A DNA stretch of 57,211 nt from Phycicoccus sp. (GTDB lineage Bacteria; Actinomycetota; Actinomycetes; Actinomycetales; Dermatophilaceae), in NCBI GenBank assembly GCA_017993715.1, contig JAGOME010000020.1, positions 1-57,211 on the forward strand, given 5' to 3'. Below the pieces are notes generated by a model. It made no database searches, was not told the origin of the DNA, and worked only from the letters and a program-made list of their open reading frames with translations. Within the stretch, counting starts at the first letter, position 1. The number at the start of each line of letters is the position of its first letter. Position numbers and translations under genes: made by a program. Of the stretch, positions 27,833-37,615 are shown piece by piece.

Positions 27833-28651
27833 ATGGCAGCCCCGGCCCCGGTCCCGCAGCGCCCCCTCGACCGCCGGGCCCTGCTCACCGAGACCACTCT
27901 GGTCCTGCTCCTCTCGCTGGGCGCCTCGGCGATCTGGTCGATCCTGTCGATCATCAACAAACTGACCCTGCAGGTCTCGCTCGCCCAGCAGACGACGGCC
28001 ATGAACAGCGCGGTCACTCCCGACCGCCCCTGGCTCGACCTGACCTACCAGCTTGTCCGGCTCACACTCGCCCTGGTGCCGGTGGCCCTCGTCCTGCACC
28101 TCCTGCGCCGGGACGCCTCCGCGACATCCGACACGGCATTCGGAGAAAGCAAGCGCTGGACCGGCTTTCAGGGACTGGGACTGGACTTTCGGCGCCCGGG
28201 CCACGACCTCCTCACCGGGGCTGGCCTGGCCGCGGTGATCGGGATCCCGGGACTAGGGCTCTATGTCGCGGCCCGCGCCCTGAACCTCAACACCACCATC
28301 GCCGCCGCCAACCTCGGCGAGCACTGGTGGACCGTGCCCGTGCTCATCCTCGCCGCGCTCGAGAATGCCGTCCTCGAGGAGGTCGTCGTCGTGGCCTACC
28401 TCTTCCGACGATGGACGCAAGCGGGGTGGAGCCCCACCCGGATCATCGTCACTAGCGCCCTGATCCGCGGCTCCTACCACCTGTATCAGGGCTTCGGCGG
28501 ATTCGTCGGCAACGCCATCATGGGGTTGATCTTCGGCTGGCTCTACACCCGCACCAAGCGGGTCATGCCGCTCGTCATCGCGCACACGATCCTGGATATC
28601 GTCGCCTTCGTCGGTTACGCGCTCCTGCGCGATCACCTCACCTGGCTGTGA
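27833..28651 (+). CDS. CPBP (CAAX/Abi-type) intramembrane metalloprotease
   Basis: 272 aa, about seven to eight transmembrane helices. The CPBP motifs are present: LEEVVVVAYLFRR (EExxx..R near residue 181), GSYHLYQG (motif 2 His) and HTILDIVAF (motif 3 His plus Asp). These are glutamic-type proteases of the Rce1 superfamily; bacterial members act in bacteriocin immunity or membrane-protein processing. The ATG follows GCGGAG at very short spacing. Convergent with the CDGSH gene. Confidence 0.85.
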   Translation: MAAPAPVPQRPLDRRALLTETTLVLLLSLGASAIWSILSIINKLTLQVSLAQQTTAMNSAVTPDRPWLDLTYQLVRLTLALVPVALVLHLLRRDASATSDTAFGESKRWTGFQGLGLDFRRPGHDLLTGAGLAAVIGIPGLGLYVAARALNLNTTIAAANLGEHWWTVPVLILAALENAVLEEVVVVAYLFRRWTQAGWSPTRIIVTSALIRGSYHLYQGFGGFVGNAIMGLIFGWLYTRTKRVMPLVIAHTILDIVAFVGYALLRDHLTWL

Positions 28652-28666
28652 CCCCCGCAGCGGCCC

Positions 28667-29431
28667 TCAGCTGTCGCGGAAGCCGCACTCCGCGTGCTTG
28701 CCATCACAGAACGGCTTGTTGGCGCTGGTCCCGCAGCGGCACAACGTCATCCGATTCCGGGACTCGAATGCCGTGTCGTCGCCGGCTAGGGAGGCCCCGC
28801 CGGTCACCAGATAGGGGCCGTCATCGACCACAAGCACCTGCAACGGCAGCGCGGGCTCGTCATCGAGCGCCGACTCGTCCGCGGCCCGGGTGAGCGCGCC
28901 GGACGGGCAGTGATCGACCATGCCCTCCATGGTCGCGACCGTCTCCGGATCCGATGAGCCGACCATCTGCCAGACATTGGTCTCGCGCAAGGTGCAAAAG
29001 CCCGCGTGCTCACACAGGGGTCGTACATCGCGAACGACGACACCCTCACCCTGCATGACCTTGGCGCGCTCGCGGTAGGGCGTCGTCGATGCCGTCATCG
29101 TCCCGTCGAAGCCGACCTTGCGGTGATGCCCGTCACAGAAGGGCTTGTTCTCCGAGTGGCCGCAGCGACACAACCAGTAGGTCCCGTCGGCGCCCGCCTC
29201 GGACGCGGTGTCGATCGTCTCGTGGACGACCCACGCCTGGCCGTGCCCCTCATCACCAGTCTCCATGCGGGCCCGCGCCAGCGGGAGTCCGCGCACGGCA
29301 TACGGTCCGTCCTTGCCTACGCCAATCTGGGCCATATTCCAGAACCTAGTCGTGCCTCGTGCATGGTGCGCAAGTGCATCGCGCATGATGGAACGCAGCC
29401 CCTCAACCTCTTCCTCGAAAAGCCAGGCCAT
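28667..29431 (-). CDS. CDGSH iron-sulfur protein with two CDGSH sites and a divergent ferredoxin-like segment
   Basis: 254 aa from ATG 29431. Two CDGSH motifs, CRCGHSENKPFCDGHH and the C-terminal CRCGTSANKPFCDGKH, each bind a 2Fe-2S cluster through 3Cys-1His. Between them CEHAGFC...CPSGAL resembles the Fer4_19/DUF1271 cluster site. It probably acts in redox or iron-sulfur transfer. The start is uncertain: ATG 29431 overlaps the ATG of the divergent acyl-CoA dehydrogenase, while MAQIGVGKDGPYAVRG (29338) is where the conserved part begins. Confidence 0.82.
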   Translation of the reverse strand: MAWLFEEEVEGLRSIMRDALAHHARGTTRFWNMAQIGVGKDGPYAVRGLPLARARMETGDEGHGQAWVVHETIDTASEAGADGTYWLCRCGHSENKPFCDGHHRKVGFDGTMTASTTPYRERAKVMQGEGVVVRDVRPLCEHAGFCTLRETNVWQMVGSSDPETVATMEGMVDHCPSGALTRAADESALDDEPALPLQVLVVDDGPYLVTGGASLAGDDTAFESRNRMTLCRCGTSANKPFCDGKHAECGFRDS

Positions 29432-31079
29432 GCCACGCCATGCCGATGCCTCGTCGCGCACCATCGCGACTCACGACGTCCTCAACCAGCCTTCGCCCCG
29501 GGTGGAGGTTGACGAGTACGCGCTCAACCCCGCATTGCGGGAGGCGGTCGCCACCTTCGCCCCGGCAGGCGATCACCGCGAGCTGCACGACATCGGCGCC
29601 TACGTGGGGTCGGCCTGGTATCAGGACGCGGCTCGCCTCGCCAACACCATCACCCCTGTGCTGCGCACCCACGACCGCTGGGGCCACCGCATCGACGAGA
29701 TCGAGTTCCACCCGGCCTACCACGCCGTGATGGAGTACTCGATCAGCCAGGGCCTGCACACGTCGGCGTGGGCCGAACCTGGGCCCGGCGCCAACGTCAC
29801 CCGCGCCGCCGGCTTTTATCTCGTCAGCCAAATCGAGCCCGGCCACGGCTGTCCGGTCTCGATGACGCATGCCGTCCTGCCCGCGCTCCGCCACGAGCCC
29901 TTCCTGGCCGCAGCGTGGGAGCCGATGCTGCTCAGCCGGGCCTACGACCCCACCCTGGCCGACCCGCTCACCAAGGCCGGGGTCACCTTCGGCATGGCGA
30001 TGACCGAAAAGCAGGGCGGCTCCGACGTCCGCGCGAATACGACGACCGCCACCCCCGCATGGGACAGCACGTATGTCCTGCGCGGACACAAGTGGTTCTG
30101 CTCGGCGCCCCAGTCCGACGCCTTCCTCGTCCTCGCCCAGGCGCCCGAGGGCCTGAGCTGCTTCCTGGTCCCGCACGTACTACCTGGGGGGCAGCGCAAT
30201 CCGTTCTTCATCCAACGGCTCAAGGACAAGCTGGGCAACAAGTCCAACGCCTCCAGCGAGATAGAGCTCGACGGCACGGTGGGCTGGCTCGTGGGCGAGG
30301 AGGGACGAGGAGTCTCGACCATTCTCGAGATGGTCAACCGGACCCGTCTCGACTGCGTGATCGGGGCCGCGGCAGGGATGCGGCAAGGAGTTGCCGAGGC
30401 GGCGTGGCACGTCCGGGAGCGGGCGGCATTCGGGGCCGTGCTCGTCGACCAGCCCGCGATGCGCGCAGTCCTCGCCGACCTCCACCTGGAAGCCGAAGCG
30501 GCGACGTGGACAGCCATGGCGCTGGCCGCAGCCCACGATGACGAGAATCAAGCAGACTGGCGCCGCATCGCGACCGCGGTGGCCAAGTACTGGGTGTGCA
30601 AGCGCGGCCCTCACCATGCCTACGAGTCGCTGGAATGCCTGGGCGGCAACGGATACACCGAGTCGTTCCCCCTGGCGCGCCGCTATCGCGAGCAGCCGGT
30701 CCTGGCCATCTGGGAAGGCTCGGGCAACGTCATCGCACTCGACGTGCTGCGGGCGCTCGCGCGCGAACCGGAGGCGGCCGCGGCATTCGAGGCGGGTCTG
30801 GCAGCACAGCGGGGATGGCATCCCCTCTACGACACCCACCTCGATCGGGTGCGGTCCCTACTCCGCCAGGTCACCGCGGACCCCGAATCCGCTGCGGCAC
30901 AGGCCCGCCGCGTCGTCGAGGCGCTCGCCCTGGCCTTGCAGGCCTCCCTGTTGCTCGAGCACGCGCCGGCGACCGTGGCCGAGGCCTACTGCCTGACGCG
31001 GCTCGGCGACGATCGCGCACTGCAGTACGGCGCTCGCCCCGACGGCGTGGACCTGGCCGCTCTCATCGACCGGGCCTGA
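29430..31079 (+). CDS. Acyl-CoA dehydrogenase of the AidB type
   Basis: 549 aa. N-terminal DVLNQPSPRVEVDEYALN, the acyl-CoA dehydrogenase middle domain (GMAMTEKQGGSDVRANTT, with FAD/substrate contacts) and a C-terminal helical domain with ECLGGNGYTESFPLARRY and IWEGSGNVIALDVLRAL match the AidB (alkylation-response) clade, longer than metabolic dehydrogenases (about 380-400 aa). E. coli AidB binds DNA and counters alkylation; the metabolic substrate is unknown. It ends before a strong bidirectional hairpin shared with sdhB. Confidence 0.88.
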   Translation: MPRHADASSRTIATHDVLNQPSPRVEVDEYALNPALREAVATFAPAGDHRELHDIGAYVGSAWYQDAARLANTITPVLRTHDRWGHRIDEIEFHPAYHAVMEYSISQGLHTSAWAEPGPGANVTRAAGFYLVSQIEPGHGCPVSMTHAVLPALRHEPFLAAAWEPMLLSRAYDPTLADPLTKAGVTFGMAMTEKQGGSDVRANTTTATPAWDSTYVLRGHKWFCSAPQSDAFLVLAQAPEGLSCFLVPHVLPGGQRNPFFIQRLKDKLGNKSNASSEIELDGTVGWLVGEEGRGVSTILEMVNRTRLDCVIGAAAGMRQGVAEAAWHVRERAAFGAVLVDQPAMRAVLADLHLEAEAATWTAMALAAAHDDENQADWRRIATAVAKYWVCKRGPHHAYESLECLGGNGYTESFPLARRYREQPVLAIWEGSGNVIALDVLRALAREPEAAAAFEAGLAAQRGWHPLYDTHLDRVRSLLRQVTADPESAAAQARRVVEALALALQASLLLEHAPATVAEAYCLTRLGDDRALQYGARPDGVDLAALIDRA

Positions 31080-31097
31080 CCCTCCGTCAAACCCGCC

Positions 31098-31147
31098 GAG
31101 GTGGGTGCGCGCACCCATGCCGGAGCACGGCTGCGCGCACCCACCTC
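31098..31147. terminator. Bidirectional hairpin between the AidB-like gene and sdhB
   Basis: A 15-bp perfect stem (GAGGTGGGTGCGCGC, complementary arm GCGCGCACCCACCTC) with a 20-base loop lies 18 bp after the acyl-CoA dehydrogenase stop and 12 bp before the sdhB stop. Its position between two convergent genes is ideal for a shared terminator. Confidence 0.8.
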
Positions 31148-31159
31148 AGAAGGAGCAGG

Positions 31160-31903
31160 TCAGTGGCCGTGCACCATGGCGCGACGCAAATCCTTGTTGA
31201 GCTGGGAGATGACGTCCTGCGGGATGCCCTTGGGGCACGCCTGGCTGCACGCGCCGACGTTGGTGCAACCACCGAATCCCTCGTGATCGTGCTGAGCGAC
31301 CATCCCCACGACGCGACTGTCGCGCTCGGGCTGGCCCTGCGGGAGCTGGCCGAGGTGGGTGACCTTGGCGCTCATGAAGAGCATCGCGCTGGCGTTGGGG
31401 CAGGCCGCGACACAGGCGCCGCAGCCGATGCACTCCGCGGCCATGAACGCGCGGTCGGCGTCGGGCTTGGGCACCAGGGTCGCATTGGCCTCGGGCGCCG
31501 AGCCGGTGTTGACCGAGATGTAGCCGCCGGCCTGGATGATGCGGTCGAAGGCGCTGCGGTCGACGACGAGGTCCCGGATGACCGGGAAGGCGTTGGCCCG
31601 CCACGGCTCGACCGTGATGACGTCGCCGTCGTTGAATGAGCGCATGTGCAGCTGACACGTCGTGGTCTTCTCGGGGCCGTGGGCCTGACCCGAGATCATC
31701 AGACCGCACATGCCGCAGATGCCCTCGCGACAGTCGGAGTCGAACGCGATGGGCTCCTCGCCCGCAGCGTTGAGGCGCTCGTTGAGGACGTCGAGCATCT
31801 CCAGGAACGACATGTCCGGGCTGATGTCCTCGACCTGGTAGGTCTTGAGTTCGCCACGGGCGCGGGGGCTGTCCTGGCGCCAGATCTTCAGAGTGAGATT
31901 CAT
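31160..31903 (-). CDS. sdhB: Succinate dehydrogenase iron-sulfur subunit
   Basis: 247 aa. The [2Fe-2S] site CREGICGMC...TTTC, the [4Fe-4S] site [13 protein letters not shown] and the [3Fe-4S]-type [14 protein letters not shown] are intact. It moves electrons from the flavin to the quinone/haem subunit in complex II. It is the last gene of sdhCAB. The 72-bp gap after sdhA has a small GGGGC-GAA-GCCCC hairpin (31956-31968), possibly an mRNA-processing or attenuation element. Confidence 0.95.
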   Translation of the reverse strand: MNLTLKIWRQDSPRARGELKTYQVEDISPDMSFLEMLDVLNERLNAAGEEPIAFDSDCREGICGMCGLMISGQAHGPEKTTTCQLHMRSFNDGDVITVEPWRANAFPVIRDLVVDRSAFDRIIQAGGYISVNTGSAPEANATLVPKPDADRAFMAAECIGCGACVAACPNASAMLFMSAKVTHLGQLPQGQPERDSRVVGMVAQHDHEGFGGCTNVGACSQACPKGIPQDVISQLNKDLRRAMVHGH

Positions 31904-31975
31904 TCTCTCTAACCTTTGGTTTTCGCAGACCGAGGTGTTCTTGGGGGGTCCACGCGGGGCGAAGCCCCCCGTGCG

Positions 31976-33991
<2,016 letters not shown>

Positions 33992-33995
33992 CGCC

Positions 33996-34700
33996 TCACT
34001 TCACGAGACCGAACTGGATGGACAGCGGCGGGATGAGGAAGCCGACGACGACGAGGGCTGCGACCAGGTGGGCTACCCCCTTGGCGCGCATGCGCTTGGC
34101 GGCATTCCCGGTCCACCCGAACGTCTGGCAGGCGCTGAACACCCCGTGGGAGAGATGCAGGGCGAGCGCGATCATGGCCAGCACGTAGATCGCGGTGACC
34201 CACCAGACCTGGAAGCTCGCGACGACCAACTGGTAGGGGTTGTGCAGCACATCGGGACCCTGGACGTCGGGGTTGACGTTGACCTTGGGGACGGTGAACT
34301 GGACCAGGTGCCAGACGATGAACAGCAACAGGGTCACCCCGCCCCACCGCATGACCTTGGAGGTCAGGGCCTGCTTGGCCAGCGCGTACTTGGTCGATCG
34401 GGCGCCGCCCGATCGCGTCCATAGCATGATCGCGGCATCGACGTGCCCGATCACGGCCAAGATCAGGACGATCCGCAGGATCCAGAGCACCCCCCCGTAG
34501 GGGAGCATCGGCTCGCCGATGGTGCGGAGATGCTCGGCATACGAGTTGAACGCCTCTTCGCCTGCCAGCACCTTGAGGTTGCCGTACATATGGAGAAGGA
34601 CGAACCCAGCGAAGATCAGCCCGGTCGCTGCCATGAGCAACTTGAGGGCGACCGTAGTTTTCCGAGCGAGCGGAGGGCGGGAGACGGTCGTTGTGGCCAC
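33996..34700 (-). CDS. sdhC: Succinate dehydrogenase cytochrome b subunit (five-helix type B)
   Basis: 234 aa with five transmembrane helices. Haem-ligand histidines are in [29 protein letters not shown] and [11 protein letters not shown], giving the pattern for two haems b. A single large cytochrome subunit and no sdhD is the type B organisation, which transfers electrons to menaquinone. It is the first gene of the operon; a palindrome lies 73 bp upstream. Confidence 0.93.
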   Translation of the reverse strand: MATTTVSRPPLARKTTVALKLLMAATGLIFAGFVLLHMYGNLKVLAGEEAFNSYAEHLRTIGEPMLPYGGVLWILRIVLILAVIGHVDAAIMLWTRSGGARSTKYALAKQALTSKVMRWGGVTLLLFIVWHLVQFTVPKVNVNPDVQGPDVLHNPYQLVVASFQVWWVTAIYVLAMIALALHLSHGVFSACQTFGWTGNAAKRMRAKGVAHLVAALVVVGFLIPPLSIQFGLVK

Positions 34701-34772
34701 GGGGCGAGGCTACCGGCCAGGCACCTGGCGTGGGGGGACTGGGTGCGGCATGCCGGTGTGACATTCACCCGT

Positions 34773-34784
34773 TACCGGCCGGTA
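34773..34784. promoter_or_regulatory. Perfect 12-bp palindrome upstream of sdhCAB
   Basis: TACCGGCCGGTA lies 73 bp before the sdhC ATG in the 132-bp gap to rsmI. Its symmetry and position suit a dimeric regulator of sdh (TetR-type regulators use such sites), but no regulator gene is adjacent and the site could be chance in GC-rich DNA. Confidence 0.35.
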
Positions 34785-34832
34785 GGGCATCCGGTGATGG
34801 CGAGTGGGTGAGCGGGGCAAGTCGGTCCCGGA

Positions 34833-35663
34833 TCAGCGCGCCGCGATGGCTGCGTTGTAGAGGTCCTTGCGGGAGAGGCCGAATGCCGTCGCCACGTCGG
34901 CGCTGGCCTCCTTGAGCCGCTGCCCACTGGCGATCTTCTCGAGCACCTGCTGGACCGCCGTGTCCAGATCGGCCACGACAGGAGATGCGCCCCCGACGAC
35001 GACGGTGATCTCCCCGCGGACTCCCTCGGCGGCCCAGGCGGCGAGCTCGCTCAGCGGGCCGCGCCGGACCTCCTCGTAGGTCTTGGTCAGCTCCCGGCAG
35101 ACCGCAGCCGACCGGTCGGTGCCGAACGCCTCCGCCATCGCCATCAGCGTCTTGTCAAGCCGGTGCGGCGCCTCGAAGAACACCATCGTGCGCGGCTCCT
35201 GCGCGAGCGCGGCGAGCGCCCGGGACCGCTCCCCCGGCTTGCGCGGCAGGAATCCCTCGAAGCAGAACCGGTCGACCGGCAGTCCGGACACGGCCAGCGC
35301 CATCAGGACTGCCGACGGGCCGGGCACGCAGGTGACCCGAATGCCGCCCGCCACCGCCGCGTTGACGAGTCGATATCCCGGGTCGGAGACGGACGGCATT
35401 CCCGCGTCGGTGACGACGACGACCCGGTCCCCGGCGGCGAGCCGGGCGACGAGGTCCGGGGTCCGTTCATGCTCGTTGTGTTCGTGAAAGGACAGGACCC
35501 GACCCGTGATGGTGATGCCCAGCTCGTGGGTGAGCCGCTGCAGGCGACGCGTGTCCTCGGCCGCGACGATGTCGGCTCCGGCCAACTCGGCGGCCAGCCG
35601 GGGTGCGGCATCACGCACGTCCCCGATCGGGGTCGCGGCGAGGACGAGGACACCGGCAGACAT
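34833..35663 (-). CDS. rsmI: 16S rRNA (cytidine-1402 2'-O) methyltransferase
   Basis: 276 aa starting MSAGVLVLAATPIGDVRDAA. Tetrapyrrole-methylase fold: ATPIGDVRD, AAEDTRRLQRL, SFHEHNE, TDAGMPSVSDPGYRLV and GPSAVLMALAVSGLP are all RsmI signatures. It adds the ribose methyl of C1402 in the decoding site using SAM. It is divergent from the protein mannosyltransferase gene, the same neighbourhood as in mycobacteria. Confidence 0.95.
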   Translation of the reverse strand: MSAGVLVLAATPIGDVRDAAPRLAAELAGADIVAAEDTRRLQRLTHELGITITGRVLSFHEHNEHERTPDLVARLAAGDRVVVVTDAGMPSVSDPGYRLVNAAVAGGIRVTCVPGPSAVLMALAVSGLPVDRFCFEGFLPRKPGERSRALAALAQEPRTMVFFEAPHRLDKTLMAMAEAFGTDRSAAVCRELTKTYEEVRRGPLSELAAWAAEGVRGEITVVVGGASPVVADLDTAVQQVLEKIASGQRLKEASADVATAFGLSRKDLYNAAIAAR

Positions 35664-35791
35664 GCCGCCGAGTCTGGCATGACCACCGAGAGACCCGCAC
35701 GAGCCATCACCACGCTCCCGACACCGTCGTGGGACAGGGTGAGCATGTGCGGGCCGGGAGCCGCAGGACGTCGGCCCGATCGCCACTTACG

Positions 35792-37411
35792 ATGGCGGAT
35801 ATGCCGGTGACCGACGAGCTCGACGCGCCCGCGGCGGCATTCCCGGAGCAGCCCCCCGCCCCGACCCGCACGGAGATCCTGCGGGCCCGGCTCCTCGAGC
35901 CGATGCCGCGCGACGGCTGGATCGGCTGGGCCGTCCCCGGGATCATCGCGGTGCTCGGCGGCATTCTGCGGTTCCTCAACCTCGGGCGCCCGCACAAGCT
36001 GGTCTTCGACGAGACGTACTACGTCAAAGACGGCTGGTCGCTCATCCAGTACGGCGTGGAGGTCAGTTCGCGCCTGGAAGCCAAGAAGGCCGACGAGCTC
36101 TTCACCGCCGGCAACGCCGACATCTATGGGACGACCGGGTCGTATGTGGTCCACCCGCCCGTCGGCAAATGGCTCATCGGGATCGGCGAGTGGATCTTCG
36201 GGATCGAGTCGTCGTTCGGGTGGCGCTTCGCCGTGGCGCTGCTCGGCACGATGTCGATCCTCATTGTCGGCCGGGTCGCCCGGCGGCTGTTCCGGTCGAC
36301 GTGGCTCGGCGGCGTGGCGGCATTCCTCCTCGCCTTTGAGGGCTTGCACCTGACAATGAGCCGCACCGGCATCCTCGACATCATCGTCATGTTCTTCGCG
36401 CTGGCGGGTTTCGCGGCGCTGCTCGTCGATCGGGATCGGTCGCGCGAGATTCTGGCCCAGCGGGTGGGCGCCCTGCCCCCGGGTGAGTATCCGCGGTGGG
36501 GGCCGTGGCTGGGCTGGCGCCCCTGGCGTTGGGTGGCCGGCCTCTCCCTCGGACTGTGCGTGTCGACGAAGTGGTCGGGGATCTTCTTCATCGCCGTCTT
36601 CGGGCTCATGACGGTGCTCTGGGACCTGGGAGCGCGGCGGGCGGCCGGCGTTGATAACTGGTTCGGCACGGCATTCTTGACCGACGGCCCCTTTGCGGCG
36701 GTGCAGCTCGTCGTCCTGTCCGCGGTGATCTACCCGGTGAGCTGGGCCGGCTGGTTCCTGTCGGACCGGGGCTATCTGCGGAACTGGGCGCAGGACAATC
36801 CGGAGCTTGGCGTGTCCTGGCTGCCACCGGCGCTCCGGTCCTGGGCGCACTACCACCACGAAATGTGGAGGTTCTCCACGACCCTGACGACCGAGCATTC
36901 CTACATGTCCAACCCCTGGGGCTGGATGGTGCAGGCCCGGCCGACGTCGTTCTTCTACGAGGGTCCGACACTCGGCGACAACGGCTGCCACGTCGACCAG
37001 TGCAGTCAGGCCGTGACAACCATCGGCACGCTGCCCCTGTGGTGGGGCGGCACACTGGCGCTCATTGTCGTTCTCTACCAGTGGATTGTGCGCCGCGACT
37101 GGCGGGCGGGAGCTGCACTGTCGGGGATCGCCGCGGGGTACCTGCCGTGGTTCAACTGGCAGCACCGGACGATCTTCACGTTCTACGAGGTCGCCTTCGA
37201 GCCGTGGGTCGTGCTCGCGGTGACGATGTGTATCGGACTGTTCTTACGATCGGCGCGAGACGCTCCGACTCGGCGCCTGTATGTGTGGGCGGTGGCGGGA
37301 TTCCTCCTGCTGGAATTGGCGCTGTTCGCGTGGAACTACCCGATCCATACCGCCGAGGTCATCCCGTACACCCAGTGGTATCTGCGGATGTGGTTCCCGA
37401 GTTGGATCTGA
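35792..37411 (+). CDS. Polyprenol-phosphate-mannose protein O-mannosyltransferase (GT39)
   Basis: 539 aa (an in-frame ATG at 35801 gives 536). About 11 transmembrane helices. The catalytic DE pair sits in the first extracellular loop (LVFDETYYVKDGW) and the family segment SSFGWRF is present; HHEMWRF and SYMSNPWGW are also PMT motifs. It moves mannose from polyprenyl-phosphate-mannose to Ser/Thr of secreted proteins. The ATG at 35792 has almost no ribosome site, so the transcript may be leaderless. Carries four GAATGCCG-family words. Confidence 0.93.
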   Translation: MADMPVTDELDAPAAAFPEQPPAPTRTEILRARLLEPMPRDGWIGWAVPGIIAVLGGILRFLNLGRPHKLVFDETYYVKDGWSLIQYGVEVSSRLEAKKADELFTAGNADIYGTTGSYVVHPPVGKWLIGIGEWIFGIESSFGWRFAVALLGTMSILIVGRVARRLFRSTWLGGVAAFLLAFEGLHLTMSRTGILDIIVMFFALAGFAALLVDRDRSREILAQRVGALPPGEYPRWGPWLGWRPWRWVAGLSLGLCVSTKWSGIFFIAVFGLMTVLWDLGARRAAGVDNWFGTAFLTDGPFAAVQLVVLSAVIYPVSWAGWFLSDRGYLRNWAQDNPELGVSWLPPALRSWAHYHHEMWRFSTTLTTEHSYMSNPWGWMVQARPTSFFYEGPTLGDNGCHVDQCSQAVTTIGTLPLWWGGTLALIVVLYQWIVRRDWRAGAALSGIAAGYLPWFNWQHRTIFTFYEVAFEPWVVLAVTMCIGLFLRSARDAPTRRLYVWAVAGFLLLELALFAWNYPIHTAEVIPYTQWYLRMWFPSWI

Positions 37412-37455
37412 GTCGGGCCGCCGGCTCTGCCTCCACACCTCCCGGGCCGAAAGAA

Positions 37456-37519
37456 CGTTTCGATACGAGTTTCGGCGGGCCTGGGAGCCCGCAGGCGCGC
37501 TGAAACTCGTATCGAAACG
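37456..37519. terminator. Long inverted repeat after the mannosyltransferase gene
   Basis: Perfect 18-base arms (CGTTTCGATACGAGTTTC and its complement GAAACTCGTATCGAAACG) enclose 28 bases with a smaller GC-rich core. It lies 44 bp after the stop and 97 bp before the helicase fusion gene. It may be a terminator or the footprint of a small palindromic element; no transposase is nearby. Confidence 0.65.
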
Positions 37520-37615
37520 ATTCGTTTGGCGCTGCGGCCACCGCACCGATGGGTGGCCGGCTGTCGGAAGGCCAGATGTCGCAGGCCTGTCGGCAGGCCC
37601 GGATAGGTTGCTGGC

